Part shown: piece by piece, positions 17,238-25,464 of the stretch | How the letters are laid out: every line of letters begins with the position of its first letter | How positions within the stretch are numbered: position 1 is the first letter of the stretch | DNA from: an uncultured Prevotella sp. | GTDB lineage: Bacteria; Bacteroidota; Bacteroidia; Bacteroidales; Bacteroidaceae | NCBI GenBank assembly: GCA_900315635.1 | Contig: OMZV01000008.1 | Coordinates: 1 to 64,000, forward strand | DNA length: 64,000 nt | Reading direction: 5' to 3' | Notes under the pieces: model-generated | The model's database searches: none | The model's input: the letters and a program-made list of their open reading frames with translations, nothing else | What the model was told of the DNA's origin: nothing | Made by a program: the position numbers and the translations under genes

Positions 17238-18089
17238 ATGGAAACAAAAGAAAACAAATCCTTGACTCTTAAAGCCGAGACTCTGCGCCGTCGTCTGATA
17301 GAGCTTATCTATCATGGCGGAACAGGTCACACAGGCGGCGACCTGTCAGTGCTCAACCTGCTTACAGTTCTTTACAATCATACAATGAATGTCGACCCGA
17401 AGAATCCGAAGATGGCCGACCGCGACAGGTTTATCCTCAGCAAGGGTCACTGTGCCGAGGCTCTATACACCGTCCTTGCCGACAAGGGATTCATTGCCGA
17501 GGACGAACTGAAGGAGTACGGCAAGTTCCACGCTCACCTTGGCGGACACCCTGACAACAGCATTCCGGGTGTAGAGGTCAACACCGGCGCACTGGGTCAC
17601 GGACTGTCCATCGGTGTCGGAATGGCACTGGGCGCAAAGCTCGACAAGGCTTCTTGGCACACTTACGTTGTCATGGGCGACGGCGAGCAGGCTGAGGGCT
17701 CAATCTATGAGGCTGCTATGGCGGCTAACAAATACCATCTCGACAACCTTGTGGCATTCATCGACCGCAACGGACTGCAGATCTCCGGCTCGACGGAGAA
17801 GGTCATGCCGATAGAGCCTATCATGGAGCGTTGGGGCGGTTTCGGCTGGGACGTTTATGTTGCCGACGGAGACGAGATCTCCAGTCTGGTTGAAACCATC
17901 GACCGTATAAACTACAGCAACGGCAAGCCTCATCTTGTTATATCGAAGACTACCAAGGGACTGGGTGTCGACTTCATGGAGAATGTTGCCAAGTGGCATC
18001 ATGGAGTACCTAACGAGGAGCAGTACCGGCAGGCTCTGCGTGACATCGACGAGCGCATCGAGGCTGTCAGAATGGAGCGTCCTATCTGA
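17238..18089 (+). CDS. Transketolase, N-terminal (TPP-binding) subunit; AptA-like candidate
   Basis: A 283-residue subunit corresponding to the N-terminal third of transketolase. It holds the thiamine-diphosphate site: GHTGGDLS, KGHCAEALY, HLGGHPD, GALGHGLSIGVGMA, and the GDG motif in MGDGEQAEGS ending in DRN. The ATG at 17238 is chosen; an upstream in-frame start at 17178 would lie before the promoter -7 box. Its partner subunit is 135 bp downstream, then a kinase and an isomerase. Split transketolases in such a cluster are known for apulose-4-phosphate cleavage in D-apiose catabolism (AptA/AptB). That assignment rests on gene context. Confidence 0.9.
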   Translation: METKENKSLTLKAETLRRRLIELIYHGGTGHTGGDLSVLNLLTVLYNHTMNVDPKNPKMADRDRFILSKGHCAEALYTVLADKGFIAEDELKEYGKFHAHLGGHPDNSIPGVEVNTGALGHGLSIGVGMALGAKLDKASWHTYVVMGDGEQAEGSIYEAAMAANKYHLDNLVAFIDRNGLQISGSTEKVMPIEPIMERWGGFGWDVYVADGDEISSLVETIDRINYSNGKPHLVISKTTKGLGVDFMENVAKWHHGVPNEEQYRQALRDIDERIEAVRMERPI

Positions 18090-18120
18090 TAAACTTCCAG
18101 TAAAGATTCATACGGAAAGA

Positions 18121-18159
18121 ACAGAAATAACTGAATTCCGTTATATCCGTTATTTCTGT
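18121..18159. repeat. Hairpin between the transketolase subunit genes
   Basis: A perfect 11-bp inverted repeat (ACAGAAATAAC at 18121-18131, GTTATTTCTGT at 18149-18159) in the 135-bp gap between the two subunits of one enzyme. No T-run follows, so it is not an obvious terminator; it may stabilise or process the transcript. Confidence 0.7.
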
Positions 18160-18224
18160 ATGAAAAACAAATCAGATTGAACTCATCTAAATTTTTCCAT
18201 GACTTTTAAGAAAAAAATCCAACT

Positions 18225-19169
18225 ATGAAAGAAAATAATTCAATTCCATGCCGCCGGAGCATCACCAATACAATCCTTGAGCTCGGCCGCAAAGATAAAG
18301 ATATAATATGTGTCACATCCGACGCTACCGGCAGTGCCACCCTCGGCGACTTCGTCAAGGAACTTCCTGAACAGTTCATCGAGGTGGGAATAGCCGAGCA
18401 GAACGCTGTGGGAATATCAGCCGGACTGGCTTCTACAGGAAAGAAGGTGTTCGTTTTCGGACCGGCTTGCTTCTATGTGGCACGCTCTCTTGAGCAGGTC
18501 AAGGTTGACATGGCTTACTCCCAGATGCCGGTGAAGATTATCGGTGTGTCGGGCGGACTGGCTTACGCTCAGCTCGGTGCTACTCATCACAGTCTGCACG
18601 ACATTGCAGTGCTGCGCACATTCCCGGGCATGGAGGTCTATCTGCCATGCGATGTCCGTGAGAGCCGCAAACTTATCCTTGCCCTTAAGGACCGCATGAA
18701 ACCGGCTTACGTCCGTGTTGGTCGTGGTGCCGTGCCTGATGTTTACGACAATGACGACTTCCCGTTTGAACTCGGCAAGGCTATCACCGTACGTGAAGGC
18801 TCCGACATTACGCTCATCGGCTGTGGCGAAACGGTTGTCCACTGCCAGGAGGCTGCGCGCCTTCTCCATGAGGACGGCATAGAGGCTCGTGTCCTCGACA
18901 TGTTCTCCCTGAAGCCGTTCGACCGTGAGGCTGTCGTCAAGGCGGCTCGCGAGACTGGCGCGATAATCACTGCCGAGGAACACAGCATATTCGGAGGACT
19001 GGGCTCTACGGTGGCTTCTGTTGTCAGCGAGGAGTGCCCGTGCCGTGTCAAGATACTCGGTGTGCCTGACGAGAATGTCATCCACTGCAAGTCGCCGGAG
19101 GCTTTCAAGTACTACGGATTCGACTACAATGGCATCTACAAGGCTGCTCACCAAATGCTAAAGAAATAG
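18225..19169 (+). CDS. Transketolase, C-terminal subunit; AptB-like candidate
   Basis: A 314-residue subunit with the pyrimidine-binding domain (about residues 8-170: CVTSDATGSATLGDF, then the FIEVGIAEQNAVGISAGLA motif with the catalytic Glu) and the transketolase C-terminal domain (about 185-310, with EEHSIFGGLGS). It completes the enzyme begun by the upstream subunit gene. The FGGY kinase gene starts 4 bp after its stop, which indicates tight coupling. If the pathway is D-apiose, it would transfer the ketol unit of apulose 4-phosphate; general transketolase activity is the alternative. Confidence 0.9.
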   Translation: MKENNSIPCRRSITNTILELGRKDKDIICVTSDATGSATLGDFVKELPEQFIEVGIAEQNAVGISAGLASTGKKVFVFGPACFYVARSLEQVKVDMAYSQMPVKIIGVSGGLAYAQLGATHHSLHDIAVLRTFPGMEVYLPCDVRESRKLILALKDRMKPAYVRVGRGAVPDVYDNDDFPFELGKAITVREGSDITLIGCGETVVHCQEAARLLHEDGIEARVLDMFSLKPFDREAVVKAARETGAIITAEEHSIFGGLGSTVASVVSEECPCRVKILGVPDENVIHCKSPEAFKYYGFDYNGIYKAAHQMLKK

Positions 19170-19173
19170 GCTT

Positions 19174-20670
19174 ATGAAATATTTCATTGCCATTGACCAG
19201 AGCACTTCGGCAACGAAGGCTCTGTTGTTCGACACGGAATGCCGGATGTTGGCTTCGGCTAGCGTCAGCCATGAGCAGTTCTATCCCCATGAGGGATGGG
19301 TTGAGCACGACGCTATGGAGATTTACAACAATACCGTAAGGGCTATCCGGCAGTTGCTCGACGGACGGGATATAAGCAAGGATGAATACATTCTGGCGAT
19401 AACCAACCAACGGGAAACTGTTGTGGCATGGGATCGCAGGACGGGACTGCCCGTCTACAACGCTCTCGTCTGGCAGGATACCCGTGGTGCTGAGCTGTGT
19501 CAGGAGTGGCGCCGTCAGCCTGATTTGGAGAAATTGGTTGCCGAACGGACAGGACTGAAGATTGACCCTAGCTTTTGCGCAAGCAAGATGCGGTGGCTAT
19601 TAGATAATGTGGAAGGTGCAAGGGAGAAGGCTGAGCGTGGCGATGTACTGCTTGGCACTATCGACACATGGCTGGTGTGGAAACTGACCGGCGGAAAGAC
19701 TTTCGCTACCGACCACACGAATGCGTCACGGACAATGCTCTTCGACATTCATACCCTGCAGTGGGACGACGACCTCTGCCGTGCGCTCAACATTCCGAAA
19801 GCATGCCTCGCTGAGCCGCGCCCTGCCGATGCAGTTTATGGCGAGACGACTGTCGATGGACTGTTCGCCCGTCCTATCACTATTGCCGGTGTACTCGGCG
19901 ACAGCCATGCGGCACTGCTCGGACAGATGTGCTTTGCCCCGGGAACTGGAAAGGTAACCTACGGAACTGGTTCCAGCGTCATGCTGAACATCGGAGAGAA
20001 ATGCCACAAGGCTCCGGAAGGGCTCGTCAGCTCTATTGCTTTCTCCATTCAGGGTAAGACATTCTATGCTTACGAAGGCAATATCTACAGCACAGGAGCT
20101 ACCCTGAAGTGGATGACCGACCAGCTGCAGCTTATCGATTCGCCTGCCGATACCGACGAGATAGCAAGCAGCGTGGAGTCGAGCGGTGGCGTTTACCTTG
20201 TTCCGGCATTCGCGGGACTTGGCGCCCCATGGTGGCAGGACAAGATGCGGGCGGCTATACTCGGCATGACTTTCTCGACGACAAAGGCTCAGGTGGTGCG
20301 TGCCGCTGTCGAGTCGATAGCCTTTCAAGTGACCGACCTCGTCAAGGCAATGACTGCCGGAACGGGCATTGACATCAAGGAGATTTCTGCCGACGGTGGT
20401 CCTACACACAATAAATTCCTCATGCAGTTGCAAGCCGACCTGCTAGGCGCCGATATTGTGACGACTGATGTAAGCGACGCTTCGGCTCTCGGTGCTGCCG
20501 TTGCCGCAGGATTCGCCACTGGTTTGTGGCCTTCAACCGACGAAGCAGCCAAGTTGAAGAACATCGTCGGTCGGGTAAAGCCTAACGCTGACACTGCATC
20601 CGTCAGCAAGGCTTACGAAGGCTGGCGCCGTGCTGTTACCGCATTGGCTAAGGCGAGTGAGATTTTATAA
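19174..20670 (+). CDS. FGGY-family carbohydrate kinase, GlpK-like but with altered substrate pocket
   Basis: A 498-residue sugar kinase closest in appearance to glycerol kinase. N-terminal FGGY domain: AIDQSTSATKALLFD, TNQRETVVAWD, LVWQDTRG. C-terminal domain: GDSHAALLGQ and TYGTGSS. Compared from memory with E. coli GlpK, R80, E81, W100 and catalytic D243 match R83, E84, W103 and D245. Tyr135, Gln246 and Phe270 of GlpK are here S133, S244 and S268, so the glycerol-packing residues are lost. With a split transketolase and an aldose isomerase as neighbours, a ketose such as D-apulose is a better guess than glycerol. An automated pipeline would probably call it glpK. Confidence 0.85.
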   Translation: MKYFIAIDQSTSATKALLFDTECRMLASASVSHEQFYPHEGWVEHDAMEIYNNTVRAIRQLLDGRDISKDEYILAITNQRETVVAWDRRTGLPVYNALVWQDTRGAELCQEWRRQPDLEKLVAERTGLKIDPSFCASKMRWLLDNVEGAREKAERGDVLLGTIDTWLVWKLTGGKTFATDHTNASRTMLFDIHTLQWDDDLCRALNIPKACLAEPRPADAVYGETTVDGLFARPITIAGVLGDSHAALLGQMCFAPGTGKVTYGTGSSVMLNIGEKCHKAPEGLVSSIAFSIQGKTFYAYEGNIYSTGATLKWMTDQLQLIDSPADTDEIASSVESSGGVYLVPAFAGLGAPWWQDKMRAAILGMTFSTTKAQVVRAAVESIAFQVTDLVKAMTAGTGIDIKEISADGGPTHNKFLMQLQADLLGADIVTTDVSDASALGAAVAAGFATGLWPSTDEAAKLKNIVGRVKPNADTASVSKAYEGWRRAVTALAKASEIL

Positions 20671-20730
20671 AGGAAAGAAACTAACTAAATACAAAAACAT
20701 TAAAGATAACTATTTAAAAACCAATAAGAC

Positions 20731-22155
20731 ATGAGAAACGGTAAAATATGTTTTGGTGTAATTATAGGTTCACGCGCATACTTCAATTCTGAGCTTGCAC
20801 GGGACGTAAAGAAACAATTACTGAAGGTTCTCGATGAACAGGGATTCGAGTACGTCATCCTTCCTGAGGACGCTACTCCTACCGGCTCGAGCTCTATCGA
20901 GACTCTTGAAGATGGAATAAAGAATGCTGAGCTCTTCCGCCAGCACCGTGATGAGATCGATGGTATCATCGTCTCACTGCCTAACTTCGGATTCGAGATT
21001 GGTATTATCAATACCATTGCACGTGCTGAGTTGAACGTTCCTGTACTCGTTCAGGCATGCGATGACGATAACGACAAGGTCGATCTTGACAGTCGCCGTG
21101 ATGCTTTCTGCGGAAAGATTTCGGTTTGCAACAACCTCTACCAGTATGGTATTCCATTCTCTTTGACCAGCCAGCACACTTACAGCGTCTACTCCGACCT
21201 GCTTGTGAAGGACTTGAAGAAGTTCGCGGGAGTATGCCGTGTTGTCGATACTCTGCGTCATTGCCGCATTGGTCAGATAGGTACTCGCCCACTCGGATTC
21301 AACACTTGCCGTGCATCGGAGAAGCTGTTGCAGCGCAGTGGCATCACTGTTGTACCGGCTGACATGTCGGAGCTTATCTTCGCCGCACAGAAAGTTGCTG
21401 ACGATGATCCTCGGCTCATTAAGAAGATTGCCGACATTCACGACTACGCAAAGGTTCCGGAAAGCTATGAGGACAAACTTCGTGTTCAGGCAAAGTTCGG
21501 CGTTGCTGTTGAGGAATGGGTAAAGGTTAATCAGGTTGACGCCCTTGCATTGCAGTGCTGGGACTCTCTGGAGAAGAACTATGGTGCCGCTCCATGTATC
21601 ACAATGGCTATGCTCGGCGATATGGGCATTCCTTGTGCCTGCGAAACAGATGTCACCGGTGCCGTTTCTATGCTTGCTTTGCGCCTCGCAAGTGGCAATG
21701 CTCCAGCTCTTGCCGACTGGAACAACAACTTCGCCGACGACCGAAACATGTGTGTTTGCACCCATTGCGGCAACTTCCCGCGCTCGTTCATCGGCAACAA
21801 CGACCTTAAGCTCACACCACTGGGCGTTCTTGGACGCCAGCTCGGTAAGGTTCGCACCTTCGGAGCTATCGACGCAAAGGTTTCTTCGGGTCCGTTCACA
21901 TTCTTCCGCATATCCACCGACGACCCGGCAGGCAAGATTCGTGCTTACGTCGGAGAGGGCGATATTACCGATGACCCATACGGAATGGATGGCTGCATAG
22001 CTGTTACAAAGGTTAATAACTTGCAGAAGCTGCTTAAACACATCTGCCGCCACGGCTTCGAGCACCATGTTGCTCTTGTCCGCTCGGATGTTGCTGATGT
22101 GCTGGAGGATGCCATAGAGAATTATCTCGGGTGGGATCTCTATGTGCATGAGTAA
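20731..22155 (+). CDS. FucI/AraA-type sugar isomerase; D-apiose isomerase candidate
   Basis: A 474-residue cytosolic protein with the fold pattern of the L-fucose/L-arabinose isomerase superfamily. The N-terminal Rossmann-like region has ICFGVIIGSRAYFNSELA and a GIIVSLPNFG loop. The middle part has CWDSLEKNYGAAPCITMAML with likely metal-ligand acids, then ACETDVTGAVSMLAL. The C-terminal region carries VCTHCGNFPRSF. It is shorter than FucI (about 590) and close to AraA. It is the last gene of the DeoR-controlled operon, 60 bp after the kinase. Aldose-to-ketose isomerisation is well supported; D-apiose as substrate is inferred. Confidence 0.75.
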   Translation: MRNGKICFGVIIGSRAYFNSELARDVKKQLLKVLDEQGFEYVILPEDATPTGSSSIETLEDGIKNAELFRQHRDEIDGIIVSLPNFGFEIGIINTIARAELNVPVLVQACDDDNDKVDLDSRRDAFCGKISVCNNLYQYGIPFSLTSQHTYSVYSDLLVKDLKKFAGVCRVVDTLRHCRIGQIGTRPLGFNTCRASEKLLQRSGITVVPADMSELIFAAQKVADDDPRLIKKIADIHDYAKVPESYEDKLRVQAKFGVAVEEWVKVNQVDALALQCWDSLEKNYGAAPCITMAMLGDMGIPCACETDVTGAVSMLALRLASGNAPALADWNNNFADDRNMCVCTHCGNFPRSFIGNNDLKLTPLGVLGRQLGKVRTFGAIDAKVSSGPFTFFRISTDDPAGKIRAYVGEGDITDDPYGMDGCIAVTKVNNLQKLLKHICRHGFEHHVALVRSDVADVLEDAIENYLGWDLYVHE

Positions 22156-22158
22156 GAG

Positions 22159-22254
22159 ATAGGCTTAGGCACAATAGGCTTAGTAGGCACAATAGGCTTA
22201 GTAGGCACAATAGGCACAATAGGCATAATATGCCTAGTATGCCTACTAAGCCTA
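22159..22254. terminator. Tandem AGGCACAATAGGCTTAGT repeat folding as a convergent terminator
   Basis: An 18-bp unit (AGGCACAATAGGCTTAGT and variants) is repeated about three times, then reverses orientation. The result is a perfect 14-bp stem (AGGCTTAGTAGGCA at 22194-22207, TGCCTACTAAGCCT at 22240-22253) with a smaller inner stem. It fills the space between the convergent isomerase and nadB genes; the T-run is weak on either side. Confidence 0.6.
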
Positions 22255-22258
22255 AAAT

Positions 22259-23845
22259 TTATTTCTTGTCGTAGGCATGGACAGGATAGTCGATGGTGTA
22301 ATGCAGTCCACGGCTTTCCTTTCTCTCGATAGCCTGACGGGTGATGAGATAACCGACATTAATCATGTTGCGAAGCTCACAGATGTCACGGGTAGCCTTG
22401 ACACGCTTGAACAGAGCCTCGGTCTCCTCATAGAGCAAGTCGAGACGGTCCCAGGCACGCTTCAGGCGAAGGTCACTGCGGACAATGCCTACATAGTTGG
22501 ACATTACCTCTCCAACCTCCTTGACACTCTGCGTGATAAGAACCTTCTCTTCATTCGTCATAGTGCCTTCGTCGTTCCATTCCGGAACATCAGTGTTATA
22601 CTTATAATTATCGATAACGCTGAGCGAATGCTTAGCCGCAGCATCAGCATAGACGACAGCCTCAATAAGCGAGTTACTAGCCAGACGGTTGCCGCCATGC
22701 AGTCCGGTGCATGAGCACTCACCGACAGCATACAGGCGGTGGATACTCGACTGACCGTTGAGGTCGACCTTGATACCGCCACACATATAGTGGGCAGCCG
22801 GACGGACAGGAATCATCTCCTTAGTAATATCGATACCGATAGACAGACACTTCTGATAGATATTCGGGAAGTGATGCTTTGTCTCCTCCGGATCCTTATG
22901 CGTAACATCGAGGCAGACATGAGTCAGACCATGCTTCTTCATCTCCTTATCGATGGCACGTGCTACAATATCACGCGGAGCCAACGACAGACGCGGGTCA
23001 TAATTCTCCATGAACGTCTCACCGGTAGGCAGTTTCAGCACACCGCCGTAACCACGCATAGCCTCAGTGATAAGGTAAGCAGGGTGAGTCTCGCCCGGAT
23101 GATAAAGGCTTGTGGGATGGAACTGCACGAACTCCATGTCCTTAACTGTGCCCTTGGCACGGTAGACCATAGCCTCACCGTCGCCGGTAGCGATAATCGG
23201 GTTTGTAGTAGTCTGATAGACAGCACCACATCCACCGGTACACATCAGCGTTACCTTGCTGAGATAAGTATCCACCTTTCCTTCCGGATTCAGCACGTAG
23301 GCTCCATAGCATTCGATGTCAGGCGTACGGCGTGTAACCTCCATACCAAGGTGATGCTGAGTGATAATCTCCACAGCGAAGTGGTTCTCCTTAATCTCAA
23401 TGTCCGGATTAGAGCGGACAGCCGCCATCAGCGCACGCTGAATCTCAGCGCCGGTATCATCGGCATGGTGCAGGATACGGAACTCCGAGTGACCGCCCTC
23501 ACGGTGCAGGTCATACGTGCCGTCCTCCTTCTTGTCGAAGTTTGTGCCCCAGCTGACAAGTTCCTTTATCTGCGCAGGAGCATTACGGACGACCTGTTCC
23601 ACAGCCTTGCGGTCGCTGATATAGTCGCCGGCGATAATAGTGTCCTGGATATGCTTGTCGAAGTTGTCGACAGCGAGATTGGTTACCGATGCGACGCCAC
23701 CCTGGGCAAAACGAGTGTTTGCTTCGTCGAGAGTCGTCTTACAAATCATGCAAATCTTACCCTTATGCGCACGAGCGACCTTAAGGGCATAGCTCATTCC
23801 GGCAATACCTGAACCGATAATGAGGAAGTCATATTTATATATCAT
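22259..23845 (-). CDS. nadB: L-aspartate oxidase
   Basis: A 528-residue FAD enzyme that oxidises L-aspartate to iminoaspartate, the first step of de novo NAD synthesis. The dinucleotide-binding motif FLIIGSGIAGMSYALKVA is at the N terminus, followed by TRFAQGGVASV, the active-site region HREGGHSEFRILHHADDTG, and the C-terminal GLHGGNRLASNSLIEAVVY signature before the helical fumarate-reductase C domain. The GGHS and GGNRLASNS segments favour NadB over succinate dehydrogenase flavoproteins. nadA and nadC are not in the window. A -7 box lies at 23869-23876. Confidence 0.95.
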   Translation of the reverse strand: MIYKYDFLIIGSGIAGMSYALKVARAHKGKICMICKTTLDEANTRFAQGGVASVTNLAVDNFDKHIQDTIIAGDYISDRKAVEQVVRNAPAQIKELVSWGTNFDKKEDGTYDLHREGGHSEFRILHHADDTGAEIQRALMAAVRSNPDIEIKENHFAVEIITQHHLGMEVTRRTPDIECYGAYVLNPEGKVDTYLSKVTLMCTGGCGAVYQTTTNPIIATGDGEAMVYRAKGTVKDMEFVQFHPTSLYHPGETHPAYLITEAMRGYGGVLKLPTGETFMENYDPRLSLAPRDIVARAIDKEMKKHGLTHVCLDVTHKDPEETKHHFPNIYQKCLSIGIDITKEMIPVRPAAHYMCGGIKVDLNGQSSIHRLYAVGECSCTGLHGGNRLASNSLIEAVVYADAAAKHSLSVIDNYKYNTDVPEWNDEGTMTNEEKVLITQSVKEVGEVMSNYVGIVRSDLRLKRAWDRLDLLYEETEALFKRVKATRDICELRNMINVGYLITRQAIERKESRGLHYTIDYPVHAYDKK

Positions 23846-23868
23846 TGGTATGATTGTTATTCTGACTG

Positions 23869-23876
23869 CAAAGGTA
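23869..23876 (-). promoter_or_regulatory. nadB -7 box
   Basis: TACCTTTG on the minus strand, 23 bp before the nadB start; no -33 TTTG at 19-20 bp. The neighbouring 23891-23970 is an A-rich run of degenerate GTAAAAAG units shared with the divergent dacB gene. Confidence 0.65.
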
Positions 23877-23987
23877 ATATATATTTATTAAAAGTAAAAA
23901 AGTAAAAAGAACAAAATGAATTAAAAGTAAAAAGGTAAAAAGGTAAAAAGGTAAAAAAGTAAAATGAGTAAAAAGAAAAAAAATCAG

Positions 23988-23995
23988 TACCTTTG
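23988..23995 (+). promoter_or_regulatory. -7 box just before dacB (near-leaderless)
   Basis: TACCTTTG ends 9 bases before the ATG at 24005, leaving a leader of about seven nucleotides. The TTG inside the box is in frame with dacB but is part of the promoter, which argues for the ATG start. Confidence 0.6.
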
Positions 23996-24004
23996 CACCC
24001 GATT

Positions 24005-25393
24005 ATGAAACTGACAAGACACATTATTATATTATCAGCCGTACTGGCAATAGCGTCATGCGGCACATCGAAACAATTCCGTACACAACCGAAGCCGACA
24101 ATCGTTGTCGACACGAAGCCCACTCCCGCCGACACCATCACCGGCGAAATATCCGATAATGACACCATCGTTGCCGACACCGTCTATGCCGACGACACCA
24201 CCCCGTTCGACTCCGTACCATTCACTAAGGCAACCGACGAATGGAAACAGAGCATAACAGCCGGAGTCGACTCTCTTCTCAACAACCCACTACTGGAGAC
24301 ATCCGTCTGCGGCATCGAGCTATGGGACCTCGACGATGACATCAGCCTTTACCGCCACGACGAGCGCCAGCGTCTCCGCCCAGCCTCAACAATGAAGGTC
24401 ATGACGGCAATAACGGCACTCAAGGAACTTGGCGACGACTACAACTTCACGACAAAGGTATACTACACCGGCTCCGTCAGCGACTCCACGGCAAATGGTG
24501 ATGACGCCCCACGCTCATGGCACGGCGACATCTATGTCGTTGGTGGAATGGCCCCAACTATATCTCAGTCGGACATTGCCTCACTGGCACGCACCATCCG
24601 CCAGCAAGGCGTCGACAGCATATTCGGCACCGTCTATGCCGACCAGAGTTTCAAGGACGGAAAGAAATGGGCATCAGGCTGGTGCTGGGACGACAAGCAC
24701 AACCCACTGCTTCTCCCACTGAAATATAACAACAAGGACAACTTCGTCGAAGAGTTCATCAGCCAGCTCCGCCGCAACGGAATATACGTCAGCGGCAGTC
24801 AGGGCACACGCACCCTACCATCCCGCAGCACCCGCTGTGTAGCCGAGTTGCACCGCAGTCTAAAGTCGGTCATGCGTCCGATGCTCAAGAACAGCAACAA
24901 CAACTGCGCCGAGAGCGTCTTCTATGCAATGATACACAGCCAGTACGGCGACGGAGTCACGGCAAGCCAAGGGCAGACAATGATACGCAGTCTGATGACA
25001 AAGGCAGGCATAACCAATGCCGCCAGCTATGACATCGTCGACGGTTGCGGTTTGTCGCTCTACGACTACCTCTCGCCCCATGCCGAGGTCATGATGCTCC
25101 GCTATGCGTGGAACCACAAGGACATTTACGACCCTCTCTACCCTCTCCTGCCTATCGCCGCCCGTGACGGAACACTCCGCAAGCGCATGCATGGCACCCG
25201 TGCCGCCGGTAATGTCCACGCCAAGACGGGAACGGTAGCCGGTGTCCGCTCCCTCTGTGGTTACCTAACTGCCGCCAATGGACACCACATTGCTTTCTCC
25301 ATCATGAACCAGGGTGTCAATGGAGATGATGGAACAGCTAGTGAGGCAAGGAACTTGCAGGACAGAATCTGCGAGATGCTATGTAACCCATAG
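24005..25393 (+). CDS. dacB: D-alanyl-D-alanine carboxypeptidase/endopeptidase, PBP4 family (S13)
   Basis: A 462-residue lipoprotein (lipobox IASC near residue 19) that trims peptidoglycan stem peptides or crosslinks in the periplasm. After a Thr/Asp/Pro-rich linker (about 25-75), the penicillin-binding fold shows SxxK as S128-T-M-K131, SxN in KNSNNNCAES, and KTG at K407-G409. The usual inserted domain of family S13 lies between the first and second motifs. The start at ATG 24005 is preferred because the upstream TTG lies in the promoter. The gene ends in a palindromic GC-rich repeat that faces ddh. Confidence 0.92.
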   Translation: MKLTRHIIILSAVLAIASCGTSKQFRTQPKPTIVVDTKPTPADTITGEISDNDTIVADTVYADDTTPFDSVPFTKATDEWKQSITAGVDSLLNNPLLETSVCGIELWDLDDDISLYRHDERQRLRPASTMKVMTAITALKELGDDYNFTTKVYYTGSVSDSTANGDDAPRSWHGDIYVVGGMAPTISQSDIASLARTIRQQGVDSIFGTVYADQSFKDGKKWASGWCWDDKHNPLLLPLKYNNKDNFVEEFISQLRRNGIYVSGSQGTRTLPSRSTRCVAELHRSLKSVMRPMLKNSNNNCAESVFYAMIHSQYGDGVTASQGQTMIRSLMTKAGITNAASYDIVDGCGLSLYDYLSPHAEVMMLRYAWNHKDIYDPLYPLLPIAARDGTLRKRMHGTRAAGNVHAKTGTVAGVRSLCGYLTAANGHHIAFSIMNQGVNGDDGTASEARNLQDRICEMLCNP

Positions 25394-25456
25394 AGTCCCC
25401 ACCAAGCCTCCCCCAGGGGAGGCATGATGGGGACTCCAGCTTGGCGGGGACTCCTT
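25393..25456. repeat. GC-rich CACCAAGCCTCCCC repeat between dacB and ddh
   Basis: Nested inverted repeats: GAGTCCCC (25393-25400) with GGGGACTC (25429-25436), inner CCTCCCC/GGGGAGG (25407-25422), and an alternative pairing of AGTCCCCACCAAGC with GCTTGGCGGGGACT (to 25452). It separates two convergent genes, so it may terminate both. It belongs to the same family as copies at 27554, 61857 and 63938. Confidence 0.75.
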
Positions 25457-25464
25457 ATTCCTTT

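Noticed and set aside
19174-20670. Plain glycerol kinase
   Set aside because: No glpF or glpD neighbour and the glycerol-packing Tyr and Phe appear replaced; kept only as the family name.
17238-22155. Sulfoquinovose sulfo-transketolase pathway
   Set aside because: It also uses a split transketolase, but no sulfonate exporter or sulfolactaldehyde enzyme is present, and an FGGY kinase is not expected there.
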